NCBI RefSeq assembly: GCF_000024005.1
Contig: NC_013132.1
Span: 6,132,001 to 6,196,000, forward strand
Origin: Chitinophaga pinensis DSM 2588
GTDB lineage: Bacteria; Bacteroidota; Bacteroidia; Chitinophagales; Chitinophagaceae
Direction: 5' to 3'
DNA length: 64,000 nt
The notes under the pieces were generated by a model. The model saw nothing but the letters and a program-made list of their open reading frames with translations. It did no database searches and was not told where the DNA came from. Positions 19,047-27,835 of this stretch are shown here, piece by piece. Each line of letters begins with the position of its first letter. The first letter of the stretch is position 1. The position numbers and the translations under genes were made by a program.

Positions 19047-21692
19047 TTGATGACAGGCATTACTATCCATACCAATCCATTGAAGCGGCTTTGCAGCAAA
19101 GCAGTCTGTATACTGCTGCTGGCGGCTTGTACACTCCCCCTTTCCGCCAGAGATAAAGAGGGCGATAACGATGAAGACCCCAAATATGAAGAAACTTCTA
19201 TTATGGTTGTATTACAGGGTGTCGGCGGCGCCGAGATCCCTGCTGTTGTACAGGACGAAGTCGCATATCTGTCTGTTCAGGATGTGTTCAACTTCCTGAA
19301 GATCCGGAATACGCCTTCTGAGACACTGGACTCCCTTTCCGGCTTCTTTATCACACAGGATGCAGCCTTCCTGATTGATAAAAAAAATAACCAGATCCGG
19401 TTCCGGGATAAGGTATTCAAAGTTGGCGCAAACGGCCTTGTAAAAACAGAAACCGGTCTGTATCTGCGTACGGACTATTTCGCCAGTATCTTTCAGCTGA
19501 GCTGTAATTTTAACTTCCGCAGCTTATCTGTAAAGGTGGAATCCAAAGTAGAACTGCCGGCAATCAGGGAAATGCGGCAACAGCTGATGTACCGTAACCT
19601 GAACAAACTCAAAGGGAATATTGTCGCAGATACCACCATCGGCCGAAGCAATAAGCGCTTTAAATTCGGTATGGCCGACTGGTCTGTCGTATCGACCCAG
19701 CGACTGCAAAGCACCAATGATACCTGGTTCAATCTGACCATGGGCGGCACCTTTGCGGGTGGAGAAGCCACCGTATCATTGAACTATAACAACTTCGCAC
19801 GGCAGCAACTGAAACCGACGCATCCGGACAGTAACATCATCCGCCCTTTTGACCAGCGCCAGCAATACTACCGCCTGCGCTTTGTCAATAACGACAGAAA
19901 ATGGCTGCGACAGGTCGTTTTAGGTAAGATCTTCACTCCTACTATCGCCTCCCTTTACGCGCCGGTAGTGGGTGTCCAGGTGACGAATGCCCCTACCACC
20001 TACCGTCGCTCTTATGGCACTTATACACTCAGTAATTTCACGGATCCGGGATGGACCGTGGAATTATATATCAACAATGCACTGGTAGATTATACAGTAG
20101 CGGATGCCGCCGGCTTCTATACCTTCCAGGTCCCCCTGGTGTATGGTAATTCACAGATAAAACTGCGTTTCTATGGTCCGTGGGGAGAAGAACGCTTCCA
20201 GGAAGAGAATATCAGCATCCCTTTCAACTTCATTCCTGCGAAGGAATTTGAATATACCGCCAGCGCCGGTGTGGCAGAAGATACGGTGAACAGCAAATTA
20301 GCCCGTATACAGGCGAATTACGGTCTTACAAACACAATTACGGTAGGTGCAGGGGTCGAGTATCTTTCTTCGATCAGAAAGGCTAATACGCTGCCTTTTG
20401 TGAATGCTTCCCTCCGGCTGGTATCCAACCTCCTGTTTTATGGCGAATACACCCATGGCGTACGATCGAGAGGTATCCTGAGTTACCGCTCCCAGAACAA
20501 CCTGCAGGCGGAACTGAACTATACCCGGTATAATAAAGGGCAGACAGCCATCATCTATAACTGGCTGGAAGAGCGTAAAGCGATCATATCCAAGCCTTTT
20601 ACGTCGAAGAACTTCTCAATGTTTACGCGACTGACCCTCGACCAGATCATTCTGCCAGGGTCCTATTATACCACCACTGAATGGCTGATGTCGGGCGCTC
20701 TTTATAAAGTGGGCACCAGTCTGTCTACCTATGCGATCTTTATCAAAGACGAAACACCTTTTGTATATACCAATCTGGCCCTGACCTTCCGGGTACCAGG
20801 CAACATCCTGCTGACGCCGCAGGTGCAGTATGAATACAACAGCAACCGCTTTATGGCGGTCCGCTGTGAGGCAGGCAAGTACCTGTTTAAAAACGGCTAC
20901 CTGAACTTTTCCTACGAAAAGAATTATCGCACCGACATTACCAATATCGGTATCGGTCTGCGTTACGACTTCTCTTTTTCACAGATCGGGTTCTCCCTCT
21001 GGCGGAACAACAACCTGACAACATTCGTTGAATCAGCCAGGGGTAGTATCATTCATGACGGCGCCTCCGGCTATTCAGGTACACACAACCGCTCCAGTGT
21101 AGGTTCAGGGGGTCTAGTATTCGTACCATTCCTCGACCTCAATAACAATGAAAAATTTGATAAAGGGGAACCAAGAGTGGAAGGCTTGCAAATGAAATAT
21201 AACGGTGGAAGAATGATCCGCAGTCTGAGAGATACCAGTATCTGTATACTCGATATGGAGCCATATGCAGCCTATCTGTTCGAACTGGAATCCAAGGGTT
21301 TTGAAAGTGTATCCTGGCAGATCCGTAAACCTGCGATCCGTATTACAATAGAGCCGAATCAGCTACGTCGTATCGATGTACCAGTGTCTGTGATGGGAGA
21401 AGTATCCGGGAGTGTCAGCCTGCGGGAAGACGCTACCTTGAAGGAACAGGGCGGTATCAAGATCTGTATTTACAGGTCAGATAGTACCCTGGTAAAATGC
21501 ATATTGACGGAATCAGATGGTTATTTCAACTATATGGGGCTGCCTCCGGGCAATTATGTCATCCAACCTGATAAGGCGCAGCTCAAAAAGCTGAAGCTAA
21601 AATCGCAGCAAGCGGCTTACGACCTCCATATCAGTACGAAACGCGAAGGCGATGTGATAGATGATATTCACTTTATACTGGAAAGAAAATAA
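19047..21692 (+). CDS. Usher-like outer-membrane pilus assembly protein
   Basis: 881 residues with signal peptide (about 1-35). The N-terminal region (about 55-170) resembles a periplasmic usher N-domain, with AYLSVQDVFNFLKIRN and GLYLRTDYFASIF. A long aromatic-rich beta region (about 190-700) fits a large outer-membrane barrel, and contains GTYTLSNFTDPGWTVELYIN followed by AAGFYTFQVPLVYGNSQIKL, very like the usher segment around the plug. The C-terminal 180 residues have FLDLNNNEKFDKGEPRVEG and a carboxypeptidase-regulatory-like domain, as in some alternate-class ushers. Together with the chaperone and DUF4402 proteins this supports a role in exporting subunits. Clade placement cannot be settled by eye. 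Its stop codon abuts the stop codon of rhaM. Confidence 0.7.
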   Translation: MMTGITIHTNPLKRLCSKAVCILLLAACTLPLSARDKEGDNDEDPKYEETSIMVVLQGVGGAEIPAVVQDEVAYLSVQDVFNFLKIRNTPSETLDSLSGFFITQDAAFLIDKKNNQIRFRDKVFKVGANGLVKTETGLYLRTDYFASIFQLSCNFNFRSLSVKVESKVELPAIREMRQQLMYRNLNKLKGNIVADTTIGRSNKRFKFGMADWSVVSTQRLQSTNDTWFNLTMGGTFAGGEATVSLNYNNFARQQLKPTHPDSNIIRPFDQRQQYYRLRFVNNDRKWLRQVVLGKIFTPTIASLYAPVVGVQVTNAPTTYRRSYGTYTLSNFTDPGWTVELYINNALVDYTVADAAGFYTFQVPLVYGNSQIKLRFYGPWGEERFQEENISIPFNFIPAKEFEYTASAGVAEDTVNSKLARIQANYGLTNTITVGAGVEYLSSIRKANTLPFVNASLRLVSNLLFYGEYTHGVRSRGILSYRSQNNLQAELNYTRYNKGQTAIIYNWLEERKAIISKPFTSKNFSMFTRLTLDQIILPGSYYTTTEWLMSGALYKVGTSLSTYAIFIKDETPFVYTNLALTFRVPGNILLTPQVQYEYNSNRFMAVRCEAGKYLFKNGYLNFSYEKNYRTDITNIGIGLRYDFSFSQIGFSLWRNNNLTTFVESARGSIIHDGASGYSGTHNRSSVGSGGLVFVPFLDLNNNEKFDKGEPRVEGLQMKYNGGRMIRSLRDTSICILDMEPYAAYLFELESKGFESVSWQIRKPAIRITIEPNQLRRIDVPVSVMGEVSGSVSLREDATLKEQGGIKICIYRSDSTLVKCILTESDGYFNYMGLPPGNYVIQPDKAQLKKLKLKSQQAAYDLHISTKREGDVIDDIHFILERK

Positions 21693-22004
21693 TCAGTCCA
21701 TGTGAAAGACCTGCACCAATGGTCTTGTAACAGGCGAATTGTCTGCATTGGTATCCATGATATCGGCCATATATGCCCACCAGCGTTGCACAATGGGCAA
21801 GGTTCCCAGGTCCTGGGAAGACTGTTCCCCCATCTGCTGCTGTACGCCAAATAAAGTATGGGTTTCCTCATCCAGGAAAATAGAATAATCGCTTACGCCA
21901 TTGCCCTTCAGCAACGCTTTCAGTTCTGGCCAGATGGCATCATGGCGTTTGCGGTATTCTTCCATGCAGCCCGGTTTTAACTGCATTTTAAAAGCGATTT
22001 TCAT
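21693..22004 (-). CDS. rhaM: L-rhamnose mutarotase
   Basis: 103 residues, the usual length for the family. The sequence [42 protein letters not shown] and [11 protein letters not shown] shows the dimeric ferredoxin-like RhaM fold with its conserved His and the WW pair. It interconverts alpha- and beta-L-rhamnose so that the isomerase receives its preferred anomer. It is the last gene of the minus-strand rhamnose operon, 18 bp after lutC. Its stop directly abuts the stop of the usher-like gene on the other strand, leaving no room for a terminator between the two. Confidence 0.93.
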   Translation of the reverse strand: MKIAFKMQLKPGCMEEYRKRHDAIWPELKALLKGNGVSDYSIFLDEETHTLFGVQQQMGEQSSQDLGTLPIVQRWWAYMADIMDTNADNSPVTRPLVQVFHMD

Positions 22005-22022
22005 AACATGGAAATTGATGGG

Positions 22023-22604
22023 TTATCTGATCATAAAGACAGTCAGACTCTTCGCCCCATGCGCGCCTAATACCAATGACTGTTCGATGTCCGCCGTTTT
22101 GGATGGTCCGGCGATAAACGCACTGAAACCAGTCGACGGCTCGCCAATACGCGCATAGGCATCGTGCATGGTTGGCAGGATATCCTTACTGTCAATAACA
22201 ATCGCCAGATGTTGCGTGATAAAAGGTAATACTCTTACTTCAATCTCACTTTCCGTCACCCAGATAGCGCCATTCTCAGCTACGCCCAGTTGCCCGGGGA
22301 TAATAGCAAGGTCCACATGCTCCAGCTGCCGGCCATCTCCTGTCTGCCATTGCGTAGCAGCGCCAGGGAGATATTCCTCTCTGATAGCTACTACCTGTTT
22401 CAGATCAGTATAATGTGCTGCAACGAGTGCCTGTATTTCTGTGAACGAGTTGATTTCATATACCTGCCCGCCGAGCGTTTCCACCACCTTCTTAAAGGCA
22501 GCAGGATCTCCCGGGCCTGCCTGGCCGAAGCCTGACAGATCTGGTAATGCCTGGTATTCAGGCTGATTCTTTTTTATAGCGGCGAGTATCGCTTCGCGTG
22601 ACAT
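22023..22604 (-). CDS. lutC: Lactate utilization protein C (LUD domain)
   Basis: About 193 residues from the ATG at 22604 (the frame is open to 22646, but the MSREAILAAIKKN start fits the family). The LUD domain shows VDLAIIPGQLGVAENGAIWV and a C-terminal AFIAGPSKTADIEQSLVLGAHGA, diagnostic of LutC/YkgG. LutA, LutB and LutC together oxidise L-lactate to pyruvate in the cytoplasm; LutC's own chemistry is not well defined. It lies between lutB and rhaM in the rhamnose operon, consistent with use of the L-lactate made from rhamnose. Confidence 0.92.
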   Translation of the reverse strand: MSREAILAAIKKNQPEYQALPDLSGFGQAGPGDPAAFKKVVETLGGQVYEINSFTEIQALVAAHYTDLKQVVAIREEYLPGAATQWQTGDGRQLEHVDLAIIPGQLGVAENGAIWVTESEIEVRVLPFITQHLAIVIDSKDILPTMHDAYARIGEPSTGFSAFIAGPSKTADIEQSLVLGAHGAKSLTVFMIR

Positions 22605-22651
22605 ATCGTAATTACAAATTAATAATTGAGAATAACTGCCGGACAATCTGC

Positions 22652-24034
22652 TTATTTCCTGTTCTTCTTATACCAGTCGGCAAATGACTCTTTCGGAGGA
22701 GCCGGCATTTCGCGCTGTTTATACCATGGATTCATACCATTGTTCACCACGGCAGGGAACGTACGCATCACCCAGCGGCCTACACCTCCAGCTGTCTTAT
22801 ACAGTCCTGGTTTGGACAGCACAATGTTCATGGCGTGCATGCCTGCGGCCTTGGTCTTTTTGGTATAGCCTTCTTTTGTGATCACCTGTCTCCATTTATA
22901 GAGTTGCTGGTGTATGTCGATCTTCACCGGACAAACATTAGAACAGGAACCGCACAAAGTAGAGGCGAATGGCAGATCGGCATAATCTTTCATATCCAGG
23001 TTAGGCGCCAGAATAGAACCGATTGGTCCGGCGATCGCATTATGGTAACTATGACCACCACTACGGCGATATACAGGACACGTATTCATACAGGCGCCAC
23101 AACGGATACACTTCAGGGAATTACGGAAGTCTTCCCTGCCCAGCTGACGGCTACGGCCATTGTCAACCAGTACGATATGTAGCTGTTGTCCTGCTTTCGG
23201 TTTACGGAAATGACTGCTGTAAGTGGTAATGGGCTGTCCGGTCGCACTTCTTGCCAGCAAACGGAGAAATACCCCCAGGTGTTTACGCTGTGGAATAAGC
23301 TTTTCGATACCCATACATGCAATATGTACGTCCGCCAGGTGAGCGCCCATATCGGCATTTCCTTCATTGGTACAAACCACCATCTCACCCGTTTCAGCAA
23401 CTGCGAAATTGACGCCGGTAATGGCGACCCTTGACTGAATAAACTCTTTCCGGAGATGCTGACGGGCAGCAGCTGTCAGGAACTTAGGATCTGCATTGCC
23501 GGCAGGTGTGCCCAGATGTTCATGAAACAACTCTCCTATCTCTTCTTTCTTCTTATGAATACACGGCAGCACGATATGACTAGGTGGCTCCTTTGCCAGC
23601 TGCACAATACGTTCGCCCAGATCCGTATCTATGACTTCGATACCATGTTCTGCCAGATATGGATTCAGGTGACACTCTTCCGTGAGCATGGATTTACTCT
23701 TCACCATGCGTTTCACGCCCTGCTCCTGTAAGAGTTGCAGCACGATCTTATTATGCTCGGCGGCATCAGCTGCCCAGTGGACTACAGCGCCATTGGCAAT
23801 CGCATTTGTCTCAAACTCAAGCAGGTAATCATGCATATTACCCAGCACATTATGTTTGATGCGGGAAGCCGCTTCCCTCAATTCCTCCCACTCCGGAATG
23901 CTCCAGGCCATCCGGTCACGTTTCTGCCGTACCCACCAGAGTGTTTCATCATGCCAGTCCACACGGGATTCATTGGCGTTAAAGGCTTCAGCAAGCAGTG
24001 AATGTTCTTTATGATCCTGTTCCATCGAAAACAA
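22652..24034 (-). CDS. lutB: Lactate utilization protein B (iron-sulfur protein)
   Basis: 460 residues, the normal LutB length. The N-terminal LUD domain (about 60-290) includes VAITGVNFAVAETGEMV and NEGNADMG. Two 4Fe-4S clusters follow: CIRCGACMNTCP (Cys 309, 312, 315, 319) and CGSCSNVCPV (Cys 361, 364, 368). It carries electrons in the LutABC L-lactate oxidase complex. The start may be the ATG at 24034 or three codons later. It is separated from lutA by an AATTAGGAATT-type inverted repeat. Confidence 0.94.
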   Translation of the reverse strand: MFSMEQDHKEHSLLAEAFNANESRVDWHDETLWWVRQKRDRMAWSIPEWEELREAASRIKHNVLGNMHDYLLEFETNAIANGAVVHWAADAAEHNKIVLQLLQEQGVKRMVKSKSMLTEECHLNPYLAEHGIEVIDTDLGERIVQLAKEPPSHIVLPCIHKKKEEIGELFHEHLGTPAGNADPKFLTAAARQHLRKEFIQSRVAITGVNFAVAETGEMVVCTNEGNADMGAHLADVHIACMGIEKLIPQRKHLGVFLRLLARSATGQPITTYSSHFRKPKAGQQLHIVLVDNGRSRQLGREDFRNSLKCIRCGACMNTCPVYRRSGGHSYHNAIAGPIGSILAPNLDMKDYADLPFASTLCGSCSNVCPVKIDIHQQLYKWRQVITKEGYTKKTKAAGMHAMNIVLSKPGLYKTAGGVGRWVMRTFPAVVNNGMNPWYKQREMPAPPKESFADWYKKNRK

Positions 24035-24098
24035 TTAGGAATTAGGAATTAAGAATTAGGGGTGTTATAGAACAATTCCTAATTCTTAATTCCTAATT
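24033..24098. repeat. AATTAGGAATTA-type inverted repeat between lutA and lutB
   Basis: The left arm (24033-24060) repeats AATTAGG/AATTAAG units, and the right arm (24074-24098) is their reverse complement, with about 21 perfectly matched bases around a 13-base loop. The mRNA would form a long A/U-rich hairpin. A sister copy lies at 26235-26409. Confidence 0.8.
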
Positions 24099-24100
24099 GA

Positions 24101-24850
24101 TTAGTCTATACTAGCATTTAAGATTTCCGCCATATGCAGCACCTTCACATTGCTCTGCTGTCTGCGTAAGATCCCTTCCAGGTGCATCAGGCAACTCACA
24201 TCATTTCCGGTGATATATTCAGCGCCATTATTGACGTGATCCGTAATACGGTCTTTCCCCATCTTCACCGAAACGGCTTCTTCAAACACACAGAAGGTAC
24301 CGCCAAACCCGCAGCACTCGTCCTTACGTTTGAGCTCGACCAGTTCCAGTCCTTCTACCATCTGCAATAACTGCTGTGGTTTGGAAAAAGGCTCCGCCAC
24401 GAGCTCACTCATCTGGGAGAGTCCTAAACCACGTTGTCCGTGACAACTCTGGTGAATGCCTACCTTATGAGGGAATCTGGCCTGCAGCCTTTCCACCTTG
24501 AGTACATCCGTCAGGAATTCGGCCAGTTCGTAAATGCGCTGGCGGATATGCGTGGCTTGGTCTTCCCGTTCAGGTACATGCAGATGATCTTTGATATGCA
24601 GTACGCAGCTACCGGAAGGACCAACGATGTAGTCAAAATCCTGGAAATGGTCTACGAAAAGTGTATTACAACCGGAAGTGAGGTGTTCGAATCCGGAATT
24701 GGCCATGGGTTGACCACAGCAGGTTTGTCCCTGCGGGTATACCACTTCACAACCCAGTTTCTCCAGTAGCGATAACGTGGCGATACCTACCTGTGGATAA
24801 AACTGGTCGATGTAACATGGTATGAATAGTCCTACTTTCATCTTGTTCAA
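24101..24850 (-). CDS. lutA: Lactate utilization protein A (CCG-domain Fe-S protein)
   Basis: 249 residues with two cysteine-rich CCG-type motifs: the first around QTCCGQPMANSGF and the second around DECCGFGGTFCVF, with a CHGQRGLG segment between. This is the LutA/GlpC C-terminal fold that binds an iron-sulfur cluster and serves electron transfer in L-lactate oxidation. An ATG three codons downstream (MKVGLFIPCY) is an equally good start. Its start overlaps the rhaB-like stop by 4 bp, which links lactate oxidation translationally to the rhamnose genes. Confidence 0.93.
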   Translation of the reverse strand: MNKMKVGLFIPCYIDQFYPQVGIATLSLLEKLGCEVVYPQGQTCCGQPMANSGFEHLTSGCNTLFVDHFQDFDYIVGPSGSCVLHIKDHLHVPEREDQATHIRQRIYELAEFLTDVLKVERLQARFPHKVGIHQSCHGQRGLGLSQMSELVAEPFSKPQQLLQMVEGLELVELKRKDECCGFGGTFCVFEEAVSVKMGKDRITDHVNNGAEYITGNDVSCLMHLEGILRRQQSNVKVLHMAEILNASID

Positions 24851-26229
24851 ATATAAATCGAGCCGTGGCTATAGTGTCTCATCTCTACCAGGTCAGCCGG
24901 TAATTGTTGGGTATTCCAGTGCCTGTGGATAGCGAGAGCGGCTCCTACTGCTGTAGCCTGGGCTACTGAGGCGGCGTACACTTCCATATGAGGGAATGCT
25001 GCTGCCAGCAGATGCATATATACCGTATTCCTGCTAAAACCACCGTCCACGAAAATCCGTTTTACCGGCGTGTCTGCCAATACCAGCGATGAAGAAAACT
25101 GCTGCTGTTCCATGATATCCATCAGTAAACGGTGGTAAGCAATCTCATAACTGATAAAGTCAGTCAATGGCCTTTCTGCAAAGCGGGAGGACTGCAACAG
25201 ACCTGTACCATGTACAGGTGTTTGGTGTTGCGGCGCTACCGCGAGCAATTGAGCAAATATAGCAGGGTCGAATACGACTTGCTGGTAGTAATTTACCGGT
25301 GTCTGATAATATTCTGCCAGCCTTTTCACCTCCTGCTCATGTTCGTTGCCGGCAAACAGCCTTGCGGCCTTTACAGGACGATTTTCGTAGGTGAGATAAC
25401 AGAGACAGTCGGCCGCTAATTCGGCGGGCGTCAAGGGGTTATTATTGAACGGATTGAGGGTAATACACCAGGTGCCTGTCGAGATCAGGGCAAATGGCTC
25501 AGAAAAGCTGGATAAATAAGGGATCAATGCCGCAGAACTGTCATGCAGTCCGACACCTGCCATATAATTACTTCCTTCAATAGTGGCTGGCAAGACCCTG
25601 TTCCCGGGAAATATCGGTGCCAGCTTTTCCGTAAGTCCCTCTTTCAGCACCCACTCATGATAGCGCTGTTGTGAGAAGTCCCACAACATCGTATGACATC
25701 CGACACTGGTAATATCCGATAGCGGCTGTCCCGTCACCAGGAAACTGATATACTGTGGCAGGTGCAATGCATACCTGATCTTATCAAACAGCGCAGGCTT
25801 TGTCTGTTTGATCCGGTACAGCTGTAATCCGGCATTCAGACTGCCCAATGCGGGTGAAGCTGTATCACTGCATACCTTATCCAATCCACCACTACCGGCA
25901 CAGAGCGCCTCCTGCATCCCCTGGGGAAATGGTTTCAGGTAATTATAAAGAGGCGCCAGTATATGCCCTTCCTCATCCAGGTAGACCATACTGGCGCCGT
26001 AAGTACTGAAATTGATCGCTGTTACCGTATATTCCGGTAAGGAAACCAGTTCACGCAGACTATCCCTTACCCAGTTGGTCAGCAACGTAATATCTTCACA
26101 CAGATCACCATCTTCGTCTTTTATTTCAGGAAAACAGGTCCCACTCTCCCGGACTATCCGGTAGTGTTCATCTATGAGAAAGGCTTTCTTGTTGGTTTTG
26201 CCAATGTCAAGTATTGCAATACATCTCAT
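24847..26229 (-). CDS. rhaB: FGGY-family kinase, probable L-rhamnulokinase
   Basis: 460 residues. The N-terminal phosphate-binding loop AILDIGKTNKKAFLI and the second-domain IFVDGGFSRN segment identify an FGGY sugar kinase; STGTWCITLNPF is the conserved ATPase motif. By context it should phosphorylate L-rhamnulose to L-rhamnulose-1-phosphate in the cytoplasm. The sequence differs from E. coli RhaB, and L-fuculokinase is a possible alternative, but its position between the rhamnose isomerase and lut genes makes rhamnulokinase the best call. Confidence 0.88.
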   Translation of the reverse strand: MRCIAILDIGKTNKKAFLIDEHYRIVRESGTCFPEIKDEDGDLCEDITLLTNWVRDSLRELVSLPEYTVTAINFSTYGASMVYLDEEGHILAPLYNYLKPFPQGMQEALCAGSGGLDKVCSDTASPALGSLNAGLQLYRIKQTKPALFDKIRYALHLPQYISFLVTGQPLSDITSVGCHTMLWDFSQQRYHEWVLKEGLTEKLAPIFPGNRVLPATIEGSNYMAGVGLHDSSAALIPYLSSFSEPFALISTGTWCITLNPFNNNPLTPAELAADCLCYLTYENRPVKAARLFAGNEHEQEVKRLAEYYQTPVNYYQQVVFDPAIFAQLLAVAPQHQTPVHGTGLLQSSRFAERPLTDFISYEIAYHRLLMDIMEQQQFSSSLVLADTPVKRIFVDGGFSRNTVYMHLLAAAFPHMEVYAASVAQATAVGAALAIHRHWNTQQLPADLVEMRHYSHGSIYI

Positions 26230-26234
26230 TGAGA

Positions 26235-26409
26235 AATTAGGAATTAGGAATTAAGAATTAGGAATTCAGCCGTAGGAACCGGGAACCGGCAAATTAGGAA
26301 GCTGACAAGTCAATTGTAAATGCCCTGACCAGAAATCGTAGAAGAAAATTCTATCCTCTTCTCTTATTTGTATGCATAATTCCTAATTCGTAATTCCTAA
26401 TTCCTAATT
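26235..26409. repeat. Long inverted repeat between rhaB and rhaI
   Basis: Arms of 32 bases at 26235-26266 and 26378-26409 match as reverse complements with a single mismatch. Both are built of AATTAGGAATTA units and flank a 111-base centre. The same repeat family occurs at 24033-24098. It may be a small mobile-repeat insertion or an mRNA-processing or stability element; no coding sequence lies inside. Confidence 0.8.
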
Positions 26410-26411
26410 GA

Positions 26412-27686
26412 CTAAAGTCCTGTAGCAACGGTCTTCAGCCCTCTTTCTTTAATCAGCTGTTCTCTTATCTTAAACTCACGATAGAACGCAACAGGTTGTA
26501 AAACACCTCCTGCCTGCAGACGTGCCTGCGCTACCAGCGGACGAACATCCATGCGGTAAGCAGCCTGTAATATTTCCTGTGCTGCCACCACATCGTTGTT
26601 CTGTTGGGCGGTCTGTAATGCTTTTGTATCTACCAGCAGCGCCTGTGCATACGCGATCATGATGGCTTCAACGGATTGTAAAAGGTCTTCCAGCGGATCT
26701 TTCACATTATGAGAAGCATCGATCATCCAACCCAGGTCAGTCGCATGGTTCATACCACGGGCATTCATTCCCTCCACCAGTTCATTGAAGATCAGGAAAA
26801 GCTGATAAGGGTTGATGCTACCTACAGTCAGGTCGTCATCACCGTATTTGGAATCGTTGAAGTGGAAACCGGCCAGTTTGCCTTCCATCAGCAATAGGGA
26901 AACGATCTGCTCAATATTGGCATTCGGCAGATGATGTCCCAGGTCAACCAGCGTATACGCTTTAGGACCCAGCTTATTCGCGAAAAGCAGGGATTGTCCC
27001 CAGTCACCGATGGTGGTAGAGTAAAAATTAGGCTCAAATGCCTTGTATTCGATATATAATTTCCAGGCATCCGGTAATGCCGCATAAATCTCCTGTAAAC
27101 TATCCAGCGTACGTTTGAAGGCGCCTCTGAAATTCAGCTGACCAGGGAAACAGGAACCATCTGCCAGCCAGAGACTGAGCGCGTTGGATCCAAGTTCTAC
27201 GCCATATCTGATCACTTCAATGTTATGTTCTATGGCCTGTTTGCGGACAGCCTTGTCTACATGATGCAGGGAGCCGAATTTATAGCTATGCGCCTGATCC
27301 GCCTGGTCCTGGAAAGTATTGGAATTAACCGCATCAAAACGGATGTCATATTGCGCTGCCAATGCTTTAATGCTGGCTGCATTCTCCGGAATATCCCAGG
27401 GGATATGCAGAGAAATAGCCCCGCTGCTTCTGTTCAGTGCGTGTAATATGCCGATATCGGAGATTTTCTCTTCAAGATTACGCGGTTCCCCACCTCCGGA
27501 GAAACGGCCAAAACGGGTACCACCTGTACCCAGTGCCCAACTGGGAATCGCTACCTGGAAATCCTGTAATTTCTGAATGAGGTTCTGTATGTCGGGAACA
27601 TTCGCTGCAACATGCTCAAAATTGCGCTCATGTGCCTGTATATGGAAATCATTAAAAGCAGCGGCCTGGAATTTTTCTATATTCAT
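26412..27686 (-). CDS. rhaI: L-rhamnose isomerase (RhaI-type TIM barrel)
   Basis: 424 residues. Landmarks of the RhaI/RhaA-related sugar isomerases are WALGTGGTRFGRFSGGGEPR, ISLHIPWD, WKLYIEYKAFEPNFYSTTI, LVDLGHHLPNANIEQI and FHFNDSKYGDDDLTVG, which carry the His, Glu and Asp residues that bind the catalytic metals. It converts L-rhamnose to L-rhamnulose. It resembles the Pseudomonas-type isomerase more than E. coli RhaA. It sits between the RhaEW fusion and the kinase gene in the operon. Confidence 0.92.
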   Translation of the reverse strand: MNIEKFQAAAFNDFHIQAHERNFEHVAANVPDIQNLIQKLQDFQVAIPSWALGTGGTRFGRFSGGGEPRNLEEKISDIGILHALNRSSGAISLHIPWDIPENAASIKALAAQYDIRFDAVNSNTFQDQADQAHSYKFGSLHHVDKAVRKQAIEHNIEVIRYGVELGSNALSLWLADGSCFPGQLNFRGAFKRTLDSLQEIYAALPDAWKLYIEYKAFEPNFYSTTIGDWGQSLLFANKLGPKAYTLVDLGHHLPNANIEQIVSLLLMEGKLAGFHFNDSKYGDDDLTVGSINPYQLFLIFNELVEGMNARGMNHATDLGWMIDASHNVKDPLEDLLQSVEAIMIAYAQALLVDTKALQTAQQNNDVVAAQEILQAAYRMDVRPLVAQARLQAGGVLQPVAFYREFKIREQLIKERGLKTVATGL

Positions 27687-27750
27687 AACGGGTGGTTTGG
27701 GTCATGAGTAAATTAGGAAAAGTTTTTCGTTAGTAGCGGCAAATCTCCTC

Positions 27751-27806
27751 ACATTGGCAACACATGCCGCTCTGGTAGAAACCAGAAGCATGTGTTGTCT
27801 CAATGT
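27751..27806 (-). promoter_or_regulatory. Extended hairpin between rhaEW and rhaI
   Basis: ACATTG-G-CAACACATGC pairs with GCATGTGTTG-TCT-CAATGT, and the apex forms a second perfect stem TCTGGT-AGAA-ACCAGA. The whole intercistronic element is about 56 bases with little unpaired sequence. It could be an mRNA processing or stability element that sets the ratio of the flanking genes; there is no U tract to suggest termination. Confidence 0.6.
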
Positions 27807-27835
27807 TAAGGGATGTAACTGAAGAACTTATGACA

